DNA from: Pycnopodia helianthoides
Taxonomy: Eukaryota; Echinodermata; Asteroidea; Forcipulatida; Asteriidae
DNA: 64,000 nt
NCBI GenBank assembly: GCA_032158295.1
Contig: CM063244.1
Span: 21,082,815 to 21,146,814, forward strand
Direction: 5' to 3'
Every line of letters starts with the position of its first letter. Positions within the stretch are counted from its first letter, which is position 1. Positions 10,952 to 22,681 of the stretch are shown one piece after another. The position numbers were made by a program, and so were the translations under genes. The notes under the pieces are model-generated. The model saw only the letters and a program-made list of their open reading frames with translations. It did not search any database and was not told the origin of the DNA.

Positions 10952-11292
10952 TTAAAGGCACGGACACTATTGGTAATTACTCAAAATAATTTTTAGCATA
11001 AAAACTTATTGGTAACGAGCAATGGAGAGCTGTTGATAGTATAAAACATTGTGAGAAACGGCTCCCTCTGAAGTAACATTTTTTTGAGAAAGAAGTAATT
11101 CCAGTAAAATTAATATTTGAAAAGCACACAACTTTGTGTGACAAGGGTGTTTTTTCTTCCATTATTATCTCGCAACTCCGATGACCAATTGAGTTCAAAT
11201 TTTCACAGGTTTGTTATTTTGTGCATATGTTGAGATACACCAAGTGAGAAGACTGGTCTTTGACAATTACCAAAGGTGTCCAGTGTCTTTAA
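10952..11292. mobile_element. MITE, family 1, in the 3' flank of copy 3
   Basis: The left end, TTAAAGGCACGGACAC, and the inverted right end, GTGTCCAGTGTCTTTAA, bound about 340 bp of non-coding sequence. Close copies are at 22273-22681 and 58168-58554. It interrupts sequence that is continuous in units 1 and 2. Confidence 0.75.
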
Positions 11293-12192
11293 CAGTGCCT
11301 TTTTTGTCTATTCAAACTATATAGAGGCATAGGAGGCAACAGACTGTAACTCTTTTGAGTAAAGAAAATGTGAACATTAGAACAGAAGACTTTTTCTAAT
11401 TCTATTTATACCAACTTCTCTTAATAGTTAAAAATACCAATACAACTATGTATAATAAAAAAAGAGAGCATTGTTTGTATAATACAAGTAATTTGTTAAA
11501 ACTAATATTGAAACCAAATTAAACTTTGGGAAGAGGGTAATTAGTTTGTGAAAACCCAATATGCAAATCACAGCCGAATTTGTGCAACAATTGCATAGGT
11601 TTTCTAATAACATATTATTGTTTGACTAAAATTTTGAAATGATTAGTAACAGAAAATGGAGGTCAAATTGTTAGGTTTTAATTGTCGTTCTGTTAAATTC
11701 AAAAAACTTTCAAATTATTTCACCGTAAAATTTTATTTCCCAACAATATAACATAATTTTTGAAGCCATAATAGGCCGTGCTTTTAAGTTTTTTGTAAAG
11801 TAGCGCAACAATTCTAGTAAACTCTGCATTTTACCTGCCCCCAGGAAGTTTTAGTAGCCCAGGCATTTAAACATGTATTATCATAAATTTGTCTTTGTGA
11901 TGTATTAGTGGTAGCAATCACAACCAGTTTAATGGTCAAATGAAGTTACATTCACACACTTAAAATAAATTTGCAAATTTTAAAAGTTTGTTATTCACTT
12001 GTGAAAAGTAAGAAATATGAGCATTTTAAACAAGTAGTTTGCACAGTTTTTAGACTCTCATGGCAAGTTGAGAAGTGATGCTTACTAGCCCGTAGCAGCT
12101 TTTACTAGACAATGTACAGGAGGCTAGTGTTCAGGGCGAGCGGAAGTATTAGAAGAAACAGAATCGCACACATTGAAAACTCAGACCCCCCC
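11293..12192 (+). other. First part of broken unit 4 flank, no gene
   Basis: It matches the upstream flank of the other units, for example the TAATGGTCAAATGAAGTTAC stretch near 11930 (also at about 779 and 4707). Homology fades after about 12080. Confidence 0.55.
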
Positions 12193-12864
12193 AAAAAAGG
12201 GTTGTGTTTCCGGTTCCCCGACCGACCCTAGTTTTTATGTCGCGACCCTAAACTTTTTATTCGGGCCTTTAAAAAAAAATGGGGAAACGGACAAAAAGGG
12301 GAAAAAAAAACGAAAAAACAAAAACAAAAACCTATTTTACCTGGAAGAAAATGTCTGACTTTTACCAATTTACCATGTTTTAGGCAACATTTGAAATAAA
12401 AACCAAAACATATCAAGAAGATTTTACAGATATCTCCGTGATTTGAGCCTGTGATGTCCAAAGACTCGACTACGAGCAAAAAATACCCACAATGCAATGC
12501 GCAGCGCGCACGTGTGTACACGGTGCTTTGTGAAGCGCATTCCACGGGTTTGCGCAATTTACAGATTGCGCACATTTTTGCAAAATCGGCCGCTTGAACT
12601 GCCAATCTAAGGAGTGCAAACTGAAGATTGCGCACAATTAGCAAGGTCGGGCAGATTAACTGCCAAATCTGCAGAGCGCAAACTGCAGTTTGCCGCAATT
12701 TTGCCTAATTCATTGTGCAAATCCGTTGATTGCGCTCAACACATGAACGATCGTGGACGTATCGTCAATCGTATCGAATAAAAAAAAAAACAAAATAAAA
12801 AAACTTTCCGACCTACCGACCCTATTTTTAAATGACATGTAATCGGAAACAGAGCCCTTTTTTT
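12193..12864. mobile_element. TIR element of about 670 bp inserted in unit 4
   Basis: AAAAAAGGGTTGTGTTTCC at the left is mirrored by GGAAACAGAGCCCTTTTTTT at the right. The inner region is rich in TGCGCA-type motifs. A 156-residue ORF on the minus strand has no recognisable protein features. Unit homology resumes near 12930. Confidence 0.55.
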
Positions 12865-12929
12865 GTTTGGCCTCAATGTTGTTTGGACCATCTTGGTCCA
12901 GGAATTACAAAACACATGCCATCATAACA

Positions 12930-13260
12930 TATAGGGCAATCCATCTCGGGAAACCAAGTACAGTTCAAAATAAATCAAGTGGCCAAGATGGACGCAGTAC
13001 TATAGTTTACATTGTAACTATGCCAGGTTTTACTTGTTGTGCACCGCATTGCTTCAAAATCAGCCGGCCATGATGGTTGCCGATGTTGTTTGGACTAGAA
13101 TTTAACCCAGAATCCTTTGTGCGCCAATCATTTCTGATCATGCTCATTGGGACATGCATATGGACTTTTGCCTGGATAGGATTTCAGACCAAAACATTTG
13201 TCTGAAGAATTTGTACTGACATGTCAACTTTTTAATCAACGAGCCATTAGATTAAAACTG
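12930..13260 (+). other. Second part of broken unit 4 flank
   Basis: It aligns with 4848-5160 of unit 2, starting with the GGGAAACCAAGTACAGTT stretch. Unit homology then stops and resumes near 18040, so a block of about 4.8 kb is inserted in this unit. Confidence 0.6.
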
Positions 13261-13370
13261 ATCATGTTTTCCTCTTGTTACCAATTCTGTACTTGGTTTG
13301 AATTAGAACAATTTGACACTCACTGGCGTGATCATATGTTGGGGTTTTAAGGAGGTGTAACGATTTTATT

Positions 13371-14790
13371 TTACTACAAATGTTTTATTTTGTTTTGTGG
13401 GATGATAAACACTACAAATGTTTTATTTTGTTTTGTATGATGACAAACACTACAAATGTTTTATTTTGTTTTGTAGGATGACAAACACTACAAATGTTTT
13501 ATTTTGTTTTGTAGGATGACAAACACTACAAATGTTTTATTTTGTTTTGTATGATGACAAACACTACAAATGTTTTATTTTGTTTTGTAGGATGACAAAC
13601 ACTACAAATGTTTTATTTTGTTTTGTAGGATGACAAACACTACAAATGTTTTATTTTGTTTTGTATGATGACAAACACTACAAATGTTTTATTTTGTTTT
13701 GTAGGATGACAAACACTACAAATGTTTTATTTTGTTTTGTAGGATGACAAACACTACAAATGTTTTATTTTGTTTTGTAGGATGACAAACACTACAAATG
13801 TTTTATTTTGTTTTGTAGGATGACAAACACTACAAATGTTTTATTTTGTTTTGTATGATGACAAACACTACAAATGTTTTATTTTGTTTTGTAGGATGAC
13901 AAACACTACAAATGTTTTATTTTGTTTTGTAGGATGACAAACACTACAAATGTTTTATTTTGTTTTGTAGGATGACAAACACTACAAATGTTTTATTTTC
14001 TTTGTATGATGACAAACACTACAAATGTTTTATTTTGTTTTGTAGGATGACAAACACTACAAATGTTTTATTTTGTTTTGTGGGATGACAAACACTACAA
14101 ATGTTTTATTTTGTTTTGTAGGATGACAAACACTACAAATGTTTTATTTTGTTTTGTAGGATGACAAACACTACAAATGTTTTATTTTGTTTTGTATGAT
14201 GACAAACACTACAAATTAATGATTTATTTTGTTTTGTATGATGACAAACACTACAAATGTTTTATTTTGTTTTGTATGATGACAAACACTACAAATGTTT
14301 TATTTTGTTTTGTATGATGACAAACACTACAAATGTTTTATTTTGTTTTGTGGGATGACAAACACTACAAATTAATGATTTATTTTGTTTTGTATGATGA
14401 CAAACACTACAAATGTTTTATTTTGTTTTGTATGATGACAAACACTACAAATGTTTTATTTTGTTTTGTATGATGACAAACACTACAAATGTTTTATTTT
14501 GTTTTGTATGATGACAAACACTACAAATGTTTTATTTTGTTTTGTATGATGACAAACACTACAAATGTTTTATTTTGTTTTGTGGGATGACAAACACTAC
14601 AAATGTTTTATTTTGTTTTGTATGATGACAAACACTACAAATTAATGTTTTATTTTGTTTTGTATGATGACAAACACTACAAATGTTTTATATTGTTTTG
14701 TGGGATGACAAACACTACAAATGTTTTATATTGTTTTGTGGGATGACAAACACTACAAATGTTTTATTTTGTTTTTTGGGGATGACAAAA
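13371..14790 (+). repeat. 38-bp satellite, about 37 copies
   Basis: The unit begins GATGACAAACACTACAAATG and continues with TTTTATTTTG and TTTTGTAG. A variable spot reads TAGGA, TATGA or TGGGA, and several copies have ATTAATGATT in place of ATGTT. The variants fall in mixed blocks, as expected from unequal exchange. There are no unique spacers and no coding sense. Confidence 0.95.
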
Positions 14791-15145
14791 ACTAGAAATG
14801 TAGGTGTTAAGGAATTCACATTATTATTATTTATTATTATTATTATTATTTTATTTGCCATAACAGTACAAAACAAAATACAAGACGATATTACCCCGAG
14901 ATGGGCAAGGGACAACAAAAGCAAATACATACTATGATCCGTAGATCTGTTGCCCCAAATCTGGGGTACACAATGAAATAAAAATAGATTTAAACATATA
15001 ATATAGATTATAGTACACAGTAGCAATAAAAAAGCAGATAATTATACAAAACCAAAGTAAATAATAATATCTAATTTATAAAACGAGAATAAATAAGTAA
15101 AATAACAGTAAAAGTAAAGACAAACAAAGAAGTAATATACATGTA

Positions 15146-15176
<31 letters not shown>

Positions 15177-15588
15177 ACTTGTTAACAAATAAAAACGATT
15201 TAAATAAAAATGATATAAAATATTGCACAAGTGAATGGGCTAAAGTAGGCTATTAAAAGGGTTGATAAAAAAATTTCCCCCGGAGAATTATACATGTAAA
15301 ATAAATAAATAAAAACAAGAACAAATAAAATAGTACAAAATTTACAAGTAAGAAAGAGTAATACACAAATACGGACAGAAAACCCTGCCCACACTGAAGA
15401 ATTAATAATAAAAACTATTCAAGTTGATTCATGAGATTGGCAGACGGAATATCTAAGTGATTTGAGGAAGCTGTGGAAGGGCAATAGCAGTAGGGAATTA
15501 CGAATGTTTAAAGAGTCAGTAAACATCAAAATGTTAAAAGGCTTCTCTCAAATTGGCTGTTATTGTGACTGTCCAATTCACGGTAGGG
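14791..15588. repeat. AT-rich region with simple repeats, no gene
   Basis: It starts with (ATT)n at 14820-14850, followed by a stretch resembling a reversed non-LTR or SINE tail. An (AAAT)n tract lies at about 15145-15178. Nothing coding is recognisable. Confidence 0.5.
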
Positions 15589-15937
15589 TGTCATGGCCGA
15601 GCGGTGTAGAGCATCGGATTCTAGTTCTGGTGGTTGAGTCATCGGGGTGTGGGTTCCAATCCCGATCGTGACACTTGTGTCCATGAGCAAGATGCTTTAC
15701 TATAATTGCTTCTCTTCACCCAGGGGTATAAATGGGTACCCGCGAGGGTAGAGGTTGATATTGTGCTTGAAAGGGCCTTTGGAGCGCCACGGCAGCACAG
15801 GGCTGTATACTCCCCAGGGAACTGAGAAAGATTATAGGAATGCTATTGGTCCAATGACCAGGGCACTATTGTAAAGCGCATTGATATGTTATTGTAAAAT
15901 GCACTATACATGTATAAGAACTAGTTATTATTATTAC
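15589..15937 (+). mobile_element. tRNA-derived SINE, family A (best copy)
   Basis: Bases 15589-15673 can fold as a class II (Ser/Leu-like) tRNA: TGTCATG pairs with CGTGACA, the A box region reads TGGCCGAGCGG, the B box reads GGTTCCAATCC, and the variable arm is long. A tRNA-unrelated body follows and ends in ATT repeats. Related copies appear in six other places in the window, so it is a SINE and not a tRNA gene. Confidence 0.75.
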
Positions 15938-16034
15938 AATGTTTTTCAAATATCAAGTAATAAACCACGAAAAAGCAATAGTCCTGTGGTTTAATACTTC
16001 ATATTTGAAATAAAAAAGTTGCATCCCCTTTAAG

Positions 16035-16250
16035 GTGATCCCCTGGCTGCCGCTTCCCAGGTTGTATCATAAGTTTGGGTGTGATCCCTGGCTATACGGC
16101 AGTTACAGGCTGTAACATTGACTGGCACCCCGAACAAAGATATTGACAAAATAGGAAGACCGCTAACATAGGGCGAGGTAGCTCAGTTGGTTGACCGCCG
16201 GCTTGTTAATCCAGAGATGGCAGGTTCAAGTCCTGCTGTAGTAAAAATTG
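16035..16250 (+). mobile_element. SINE, family B, tRNA-Asn-like module
   Basis: A GGTAGCTCAGTTGGT A box and a GGTTCAAGTCC B box flank a GTTAATC anticodon region. The same composite, with a GTTGTATC body on one side, recurs at 34768-35020, 45224-45355 and 62445-62640. No paired acceptor stem is seen. Confidence 0.6.
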
Positions 16251-16424
16251 TTTTGTTCAAACCAAAATTGTTTTATATATATATTAATATTTTAAATATC
16301 GGTTTTCACACGAAGCAAGGTCAAATCAGATCATCACTCTACATAATATACAGCATGCATGAAATCTTCAATGATGCAACGATTTAATTTCTATGAGCTG
16401 TTGTTCTTTAGATATGAATTTATT

Positions 16425-16761
16425 TTAAAGGTATTGTACACTTTTGGTAACAGCTCAAAATCAGTGTCCACATTTTGTGAGATTAAACATATGCATGAAC
16501 AAACAAACCTGTGAAAGTTTGAGCTCAATTGGTCATCGAGGTCACGAGAAAATAGTGAAAAGAGATCTTATGTGTTTTCTGTTTTTTTCAAATTATCGCG
16601 CACGATAATTACTATTGTTTTACTTCAGAAACGATAGCATTTTAGGCAGAAATATTTTAAGGAACCCTTTCTACCATTACTTACTTGAAATCATGTAAGT
16701 TCAGTGTGAATCTGTGAACATTGTGTTTTTCGATCTTACCAATAGTGTACAGGGCCTTTAA
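16425..16761. mobile_element. Diverged MITE related to family 1
   Basis: The left end, TTAAAGGTATTGTACAC, and the inverted right end, GTGTACAGGGCCTTTAA, bound it. The inner part keeps the family core (a CTGTGAAAGTTTGAGCTC-type stretch). Confidence 0.6.
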
Positions 16762-17019
16762 ATAGTTTACTTTGAATTGAATTTATTTTTTTGGTACCAC
16801 AACAAAGTTTTCATTTTATGTCATGTTCTAACTATTTATAATGTTCAAATAATATGTGAGCTTTGCAAGCATGTTTTTATTTTGGGAAGAATAAGGAAGA
16901 CGAAGATAATTTTAGTGGTAGACTTGTTATTGGGTTTCCTTTCTTCTGCATGATGCGAATGCCAACATCATGCTTAACATGCAGAGGGTAATTTTACCAG
17001 CAGTACCAACTGTACTGTC

Positions 17020-17200
17020 GATCAGGCCTTTATGCTTCGTTCTAGAAAGGGAAAGGGCACCAAGGCATTCTCCCTGGTAAAGGGCACCCTATGGGAAATT
17101 GTAAATTTCTATGGGAGCATTTCAAGGGGCACCAAGGCAATGACCAGGGGGCATCGAGGCAATCGCCTCTGTTGCCTTGTGAAGTATCAGGCCTGGGTCG
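17020..17200. repeat. Inverted-repeat arm 1 (pairs with 20456-20634)
   Basis: This is about 180 bp containing AAAGGGCACCAAGGCATTC. It recurs in reverse complement at 20456-20634, beyond the receptor pseudogene, and in part at 60865-60930. It is likely a dispersed repeat that landed twice in opposite directions. Confidence 0.7.
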
Positions 17201-18030
17201 ATTATTTTATGTGGTATCTACTGCTGTAGGATGTTAAAGAAGTATGGATCAGCAATTTTTAGGCAATGGTGGGACACCCGGCAATATTATGGAAATGGGG
17301 AGGTGGTTTTTGAGGGGGGGTCTCTTTATACAACCGTTCTATTGGTCTCAACGGAAAAGTCTAAGCTCCAATCATGTGCCCCAATTACTTTGAAGGCACT
17401 CTTGAATAAGTGTTTATTTCATTCCACATCCACAGCGCAAGCGCCAATAACAGGATGGTGAAATGGGAAATGAGAAGCAATGTTCAGTTATAGATGTAGG
17501 AGGAAAACCCCAAATGGGGGATAACCCACGCATGAGGGTAGGGACTGTCAACCCAATCCCATGCAAGGCACGAGGTCTGAGGTGGGATTCGAACTGGGGT
17601 CACCAGAGGCCAAAGGCAGGGAAAGACAATACTGGGAAGAGCCAAGACTGATGCCTGTTACAGTCCTCATTTGATTAAATTACAGGTCTGTTTGATTGAT
17701 GATAAGGGCCCAAATGTACAAAGCGCTAGTGCAGGCCTGGAATTACATGGAGGTTAGGAGGGGGGGGGGAGGCTTTTATGAAATTTGTCTGGGTATCCTG
17801 TCAATGGGCTATGTGCTCTTTGATGCCACTGTGGAACCAAAACACTAAGTTTCTGGCTGCCGCTGTGCGAATACATCAAAGCTTGGCATAAACCGGGTCA
17901 CGGGTAGAATGGCCTTTGAGTTTATGTGATCTTTGATGTCACTCCATAACTAACAGAGGGTGGTTAGCCGTTAACAAAGAGGAACCCTATTAATGTAATG
18001 GTGCGGTAAGGAAATTACATGGGAGGAGGT
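17201..18030. other. No gene recognised
   Basis: A short stretch near 17580-17610 (GGATTCGAACTGGGG) looks like a SINE tRNA-type B box in reverse. There is a G-rich run at 17758-17772. No ORF here has support. Confidence 0.4.
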
Positions 18031-18039
18031 TTTATTGTC

Positions 18040-18606
18040 AAAGTGCTCTTCATCAACACCAATATTACAGTACCAAGCAGTTTGTGTGCGATGATAATTA
18101 TTCAAACAAGGTTGTTTATTGATAGATGCATTGGCCATGAGTGGAAGATGATTGGCAGGTTGAAGTACGCTGAAACTAAAGCCCATGTAATTCCCTATGA
18201 TTGTTAAGGAAGCCATAGTGCAGATGATAGTGGTGTAGGAAATAATATCGTCTATCAGACATTTTAGATATTCGGCCATTCTGTGTGGTGTCGTGGCGGA
18301 GAAATGAATTTCTTTGACTTTATTTAATGAGTGATATTGAGGCCACTAATTCACTTTCTTTGGCTGCCGATTTTATCAAAAGTTCAACTGGGTTTATTGT
18401 TGTTTTTTATCCATATTACTCATCATTTATTGAGGAAAAAATACCGTAAAGGATATTTGCTTCAATGTATGAAGAGACTGAAATGGAGACCAAAAGCTGT
18501 AAACAGAAGGTCCAAGTTCAGTGTGGTTGACTGTGATAGCCCTTAATAGTGTTGGAGGGAAAATAACTCTGATTTTTGTCAAGTGACTGAAATTAAAAAG
18601 ACTGAA
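18040..18606 (+). other. 5' flank of receptor copy 4, unit 4 resumed
   Basis: It aligns with about 1490-2028 of unit 1. The upstream ORF equivalent (ATG near 18484) has lost a base in its fifth codon and no longer ends at the conserved TAA. Confidence 0.65.
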
Positions 18607-19193
18607 ATGGAGACGACAACAGCACTTCCTTCTTCAACTGAAAGTTCAATGCATTGGGCTTGATTGTTGCTGTTTTGGGTGTAGTGATTGGAGTAGCAAC
18701 AATTCTGGTCTACCTTTGGATTGTAGTCTGCATTGCAGTCACTGAAAGACTCCACACCTCATCCAACTATTTCCTTGCTAGTCTCTGCGCATCTGAGATT
18801 TGTGTTGGGATAGGCTGCATCTAGGGGAGCAATGTCGCCCAGACGTTCTTTCAGAAGCATTTAGTGCTGTACTATGCCTCAGTTATATCTTACATTTTTG
18901 TGTACAGGTTCCAGCTATCTACTGAATTCAGTTTTGATAGCAGCAGATCGCTACATGAAGATTGCCCGGCCACTACAATATCTCAGTCTCATGTCTGACA
19001 GACGATGTGTTCAGCTCATCACAGCAGTCTGGATTATTTGGCTGAAATCAAATTCATAGCACTTTTCGTCTGGATTTCTTTAGCCTTATTTGAAATGTTG
19101 ATCGGGACATTGCCCCTGGTTTATGTGCAACTTAAATATCAACATAGTTCTAGGGCAACATGGCAGAAAATGTGGAAATGTTTTCAAAAATAA
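18607..19193 (+). pseudogene. Rhodopsin-like GPCR, copy 4, decayed
   Basis: The ATG and METTT start are kept, but a base is missing in codon 13 (TTCAATGC against TTCAAATGC) and a TAG has formed at 18822-18824. The TM3 frameshift TTTTTGTGTACAGGTTCC is the same as in copy 1. Just after TM4 (GGCTGA, about 19044) the sequence jumps to the start of TM7, losing about 425 bp that hold extracellular loop 2, TM5, the third intracellular loop and TM6. The TM7 and tail portion is diverged and ends at 19193. It cannot make a seven-helix receptor. Confidence 0.9.
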
Positions 19194-20280
19194 TGTGAAA
19201 CACATGTTTTCTTTTTCTTTCAAGTGAAGGGCTATGCAGTTGACATTTTAGGACTCATTTGATTTTCTTGAAAAGCAGAATGATTCACTCAAATTTTTTT
19301 ACAGTGAACAAATAACATGCTGATAATACAAACTCAGTACACGTTTGCGTTTTGCCCCTATTGGTTCATAAGTGATTGTAAAGGCTTTGCATGGTGTGGA
19401 TAATAGACCTCTGTATGGTGCGGCCATCTTGGTTTCCGCCCATTCAAATCAATGTCACCAAACTGAGGCTGAAAGGAGAAGTAATCTGGTTCCTTTTTGT
19501 ACAATGAATGTTAGCATGCATTTCTGTTACTGGATACAAGGAGCATGGTCAAGATGCTGACTGCATGATATTAGTCTAAACATGTTTGAAATTCTGATGA
19601 GAGGAGCGTTGGCTCTGAAAGGCATTCAGATTATTCTCCTGGAAATGAGCTGAGTATATAAAAATCAAGACCATGCCAATGACTCCTTTAAGAGCTAATA
19701 TTCCTCTGCCCAACTTTTTTTTTTTGGGGGGGGGGGGCGGGGCCTGATTGCACAGCTTTCCTGCAAAGATTTGCCATGATGATAATCTTGAAATATGTTA
19801 TTTTGTGTATTATGAGGTACCTCTGCAAATCCAGAACTCATAGTTTAGATAGCAAGAGTTCATTTGTGGAAATTTAATTGAATTTTGATCTAGTTACCGA
19901 GGCTCAAATTTGAAGAGCATCTTTTTTCGCGCTGGAAAACTGTTTCCTAATTCACATAAGCGATCAAATCCAGTCTCTAACATTATATGGTAGTGTTTCT
20001 ACTGAGCAATAAGGAGCAAGTTCGGGTGCTAACCTCTAGTCAGTTTGCCATGTATATCACTCATGCGTGATCTATGTTTCACTAGAACGAGTTTAGTTAA
20101 TTGATTCGTCAAATATAGCAACCTGACAAAGTGACGACGTATCGAAAAAACTGTATTGGCCCATAAAAAATTAACTTGCACAATATCGTGCAATAAACAT
20201 TATTATCTTAATAATTGATATGGGGGGGGGGGAGAGTAGTGAACTTGTTTTTCAGTTTAAGATCAAAATATACAGGACCA
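19194..20280. other. No gene recognised
   Basis: It contains a G-rich tract (19725-19741) and AT-rich unique-looking sequence. A segment near 19598-19640 (GCGTTGGCTCTGAAA) resembles the core of the retroposon at 3394-3539. Confidence 0.4.
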
Positions 20281-20281
20281 G

Positions 20282-20453
20282 CAGCCGATTTCACGAAGTG
20301 CTAGGATTAATCCTATCTCGAGTTAGGATGAGTAACTCGTCCTAACTTAGGATGGGTTCAATGTGTCCTAACGTCTATGGATACGGAACTTAACTCGTCC
20401 TAAGTCCTAAGAATAATCCTAAGTTAGGATGAGCTTGGTGAAATCGACGGCAG
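20282..20453. repeat. Foldback element
   Basis: The two ends, CGATTTCACGAAGTGCTAGG and its near inverse ending GGTGAAATCG, enclose repeated CTTAGGAT/ATCCTAAG motifs. It is related to the stronger hairpin at 40858-41019. Confidence 0.6.
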
Positions 20454-20455
20454 GC

Positions 20456-20634
20456 CTGATACTTCACAAAGGCAACGGAGGCGATTGCCTCGATGCCCCC
20501 TGGTCATTGCCTTGGTGCCCTTGAAATGCTCCTATAGAAATTTACAATTTCCTCATAGGGTGCCCTTTACCGAGGAGAGAATGCCTTGGTGCCCTTTCCC
20601 TTTCTAGAATGAAGCATACAGGCCTGCAGGAGCT
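20456..20634. repeat. Inverted-repeat arm 2 (pairs with 17020-17200)
   Basis: It is the reverse complement of 17020-17200 with modest divergence. The two arms enclose receptor pseudogene 4. Confidence 0.7.
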
Positions 20635-20898
20635 ATATAGGTTCAATGAAGACAGTGTTTAATCTAAAATCACTCTTGTTTTTAAAGTAATTATTTTAAT
20701 TTAGAAGCATACACGAGTGTGTATTCACAAATTTGTGTGCATTTTCATGTGAGCTAAACATAAAAAGCACTCAGATTAGTATCTTCAAGCAAACTACCTC
20801 AATTCCGATTGGTCGATCCATAGGAACGAGAGTGTGATATTAACCTACATTGCATGGCCTATATCAAAACCTGTTCAAATTTGCTGGTCTAACTCTGC

Positions 20899-21271
20899 AT
20901 AAAGGAACACTACAGAATTGGTTTTTGCTAACAAAACAGTTGCTTGCAGTGTTAGCACTTTATGTAATCCACCATATACATAAACTGACAAACCTGTAGA
21001 AGTTTGAGATCGATGCCATCTGGGTCACGAGAAAATAGTGCAAAACTGATTACAGATTTGCATGTGTTATACAATGCATGAATAAAATGCTCATGAGCGA
21101 TAAACTCCAATCGGAAATTAGTTTGATTTATTTCTCATCAAATATGGCATTTCAGACAGAAATATTTCTAGGGATGTTTTCTACTGTCATCATCATTAGA
21201 CCGTTTAAGTTTTATGTAAATCTGTGATCTTAAAGAAATTTTTACTTACCAATTCTGTAACGTTCCTTTAA
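20899..21271. mobile_element. MITE, family 2
   Basis: The ends AAAGGAACACTACAGAATTGG and, inverted, CCAATTCTGTAACGTTCCTTT bound about 370 bp. Better copies are at 42195-42578 and 53753-54144. Confidence 0.7.
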
Positions 21272-21289
21272 GCTACACGTCCAGTTTGC

Positions 21290-21785
21290 TTGAAGATAAA
21301 TTCGTTATCACTTTTGCTTTCATGGATTAAGGCAAAATACAGCCTCTGTGTATGGGACGCAGAAGCGCTATATTTTTCCTTACTCCGCTCACGCTTGTGT
21401 GATAACTAATATTATCTTCCAGTACGCGCTAATCCTCCAATCAGATGCTCGAACCGGAGTGTGATATCAGACGATAACCTACTCCTAGTTTTTATATTTC
21501 ACTCTGCGTATTGTGAGTGTCAATGCGTCTTGCTCCGCATACGGTCAGTGCACAAATTACATTCTAAACTTTGCGCGTGGAAAACCAAAAACAAAAACAT
21601 AACCTAACCTCATTGACTTAATGAGGCTGGAAGATAAATTTGTTATCACACTCGCGCTCGTGGAATACGGAAAAATATAGCGCGTCTGCGTCCCATATCC
21701 AACGAGTTGGATATGGGACGCGATATATGCGATATATTTTTTCTTATTCCACTCGCGCTTGTGTGATAACTTATAATATGTCTAG
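21290..21785. repeat. Foldback region with perfect 15-bp hairpin
   Basis: Two related inverted-repeat blocks (about 21300-21420 and 21635-21785) both contain GATAA...GTTATCAC and TGGGACGC motifs. At the centre of the second, CGTCCCATATCCAAC is followed after two bases by its exact inverse (21689-21720). Confidence 0.6.
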
Positions 21786-22272
21786 CCAATGACAAGGGTA
21801 ACTATAAATTGGATGGGGAAGCATTTTTGCTGTGAATACATGTACAGTTTGAAAAATGTGTATGGATTGCACACTAGTGGCTGGTGTGCCATTGCTCACT
21901 GTATCAAAGGCTGAAGGTTCGATAGATGATGTAAACTGTCATCGGGGATAAAGAATATTATTTGTGTTTTACCCATACACAGATACGTGTTGAAGCACTG
22001 TATACTCAGGTATTTTCCTAGAGTCCTGTGGGGAAACAAAATTCCTCATGCATAATGATATGATCAGGGATGATTTTCATCCGGCAAATAAGTTGTTTGA
22101 TTTGTGAAGATCAGGGAAGCGTTATAGAGTAATCAAGTGCAATACAGAAAGATTCAGGCAAAGTTTTTATCCAACTGCACTCAGGGGACTGAATAATACT
22201 GGGTAATCAATCTGTCAGACTTTATTGGAGAGTTATCTCTTCTTCTTTTTAAAATTTTTATATGTGTCATTA

Positions 22273-22681
22273 TTAAAGGCACTGGACACTATTGGTAATT
22301 ACTCAAAATAAATGTTAGCATAAAAACTTACTTGGTAATGAGCAATGGAGAGCTGTTGATAGTATAAAACATTGTGAGAAACGGCTCCCTCTGAAGTAAC
22401 GTAGTTTTTGAGAAAGAAGTAATTTCTCAGTAAAATATTTGAATTGATTTTGAGACCTCACGCGTGAGGTCTCGACCCCCCCTCGACCTCACGCGTGAGG
22501 TCTCGAAATCAAGCATCTGAAAGCACACAACTTCGTGTGACAAGGGTGTTTTTTCTTCCATTATTATCTCGCAACTTTGACGTTCAAATTTTCACAGGTT
22601 TGTTATTTTGTGCATATGTTGAGATACATCAAGTGAGAAGACTGGTCTTTGACAATTACCAAAGGTGTCCAGTGTCTTTAA
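22273..22681. mobile_element. MITE, family 1, with doubled palindrome
   Basis: The termini are TTAAAGGCACTGGACAC and its inverse. Inside, at 22453-22474, is a perfect 22-bp palindrome centred on ACGCGT, and a second copy lies at 22484-22505. The 58168-58554 copy carries one slightly imperfect copy of this palindrome and the 10952-11292 copy has none. Confidence 0.8.

Larger units (their letters stand above)
1..11292 (+). repeat. Tandem array of three receptor-gene units
   Basis: Three head-to-tail units each carry a receptor gene with its flanks. Unit 1 starts at base 1, unit 2 at 3926 and unit 3 at 7731, and each starts with the same motif ATTTACACCATTTAAACATG. Units 1 and 2 are close to identical over most of their length, while unit 3 is clearly more diverged. 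Each unit also carries a poly-C tract (39-49, 3962-3970, 7767-7784). The window opens inside unit 1, so the array probably continues to the left. A fourth, broken unit follows at 11293-19193. Confidence 0.9.

Noticed and set aside
12228..12698. 156-residue minus-strand ORF
   Set aside because: It lies within a non-autonomous TIR element and has no domain-like pattern.
13371..14790. CRISPR-like array
   Set aside because: Contiguous satellite units without unique spacers, in an animal genome.
15589..15673. Possible tRNA-Ser/Leu gene
   Set aside because: It folds, but it is followed by a SINE body and related copies occur in six other places in the window.
16171..16245. Possible tRNA-Asn gene
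   Set aside because: The acceptor stem does not pair, and it belongs to a repeated SINE composite.
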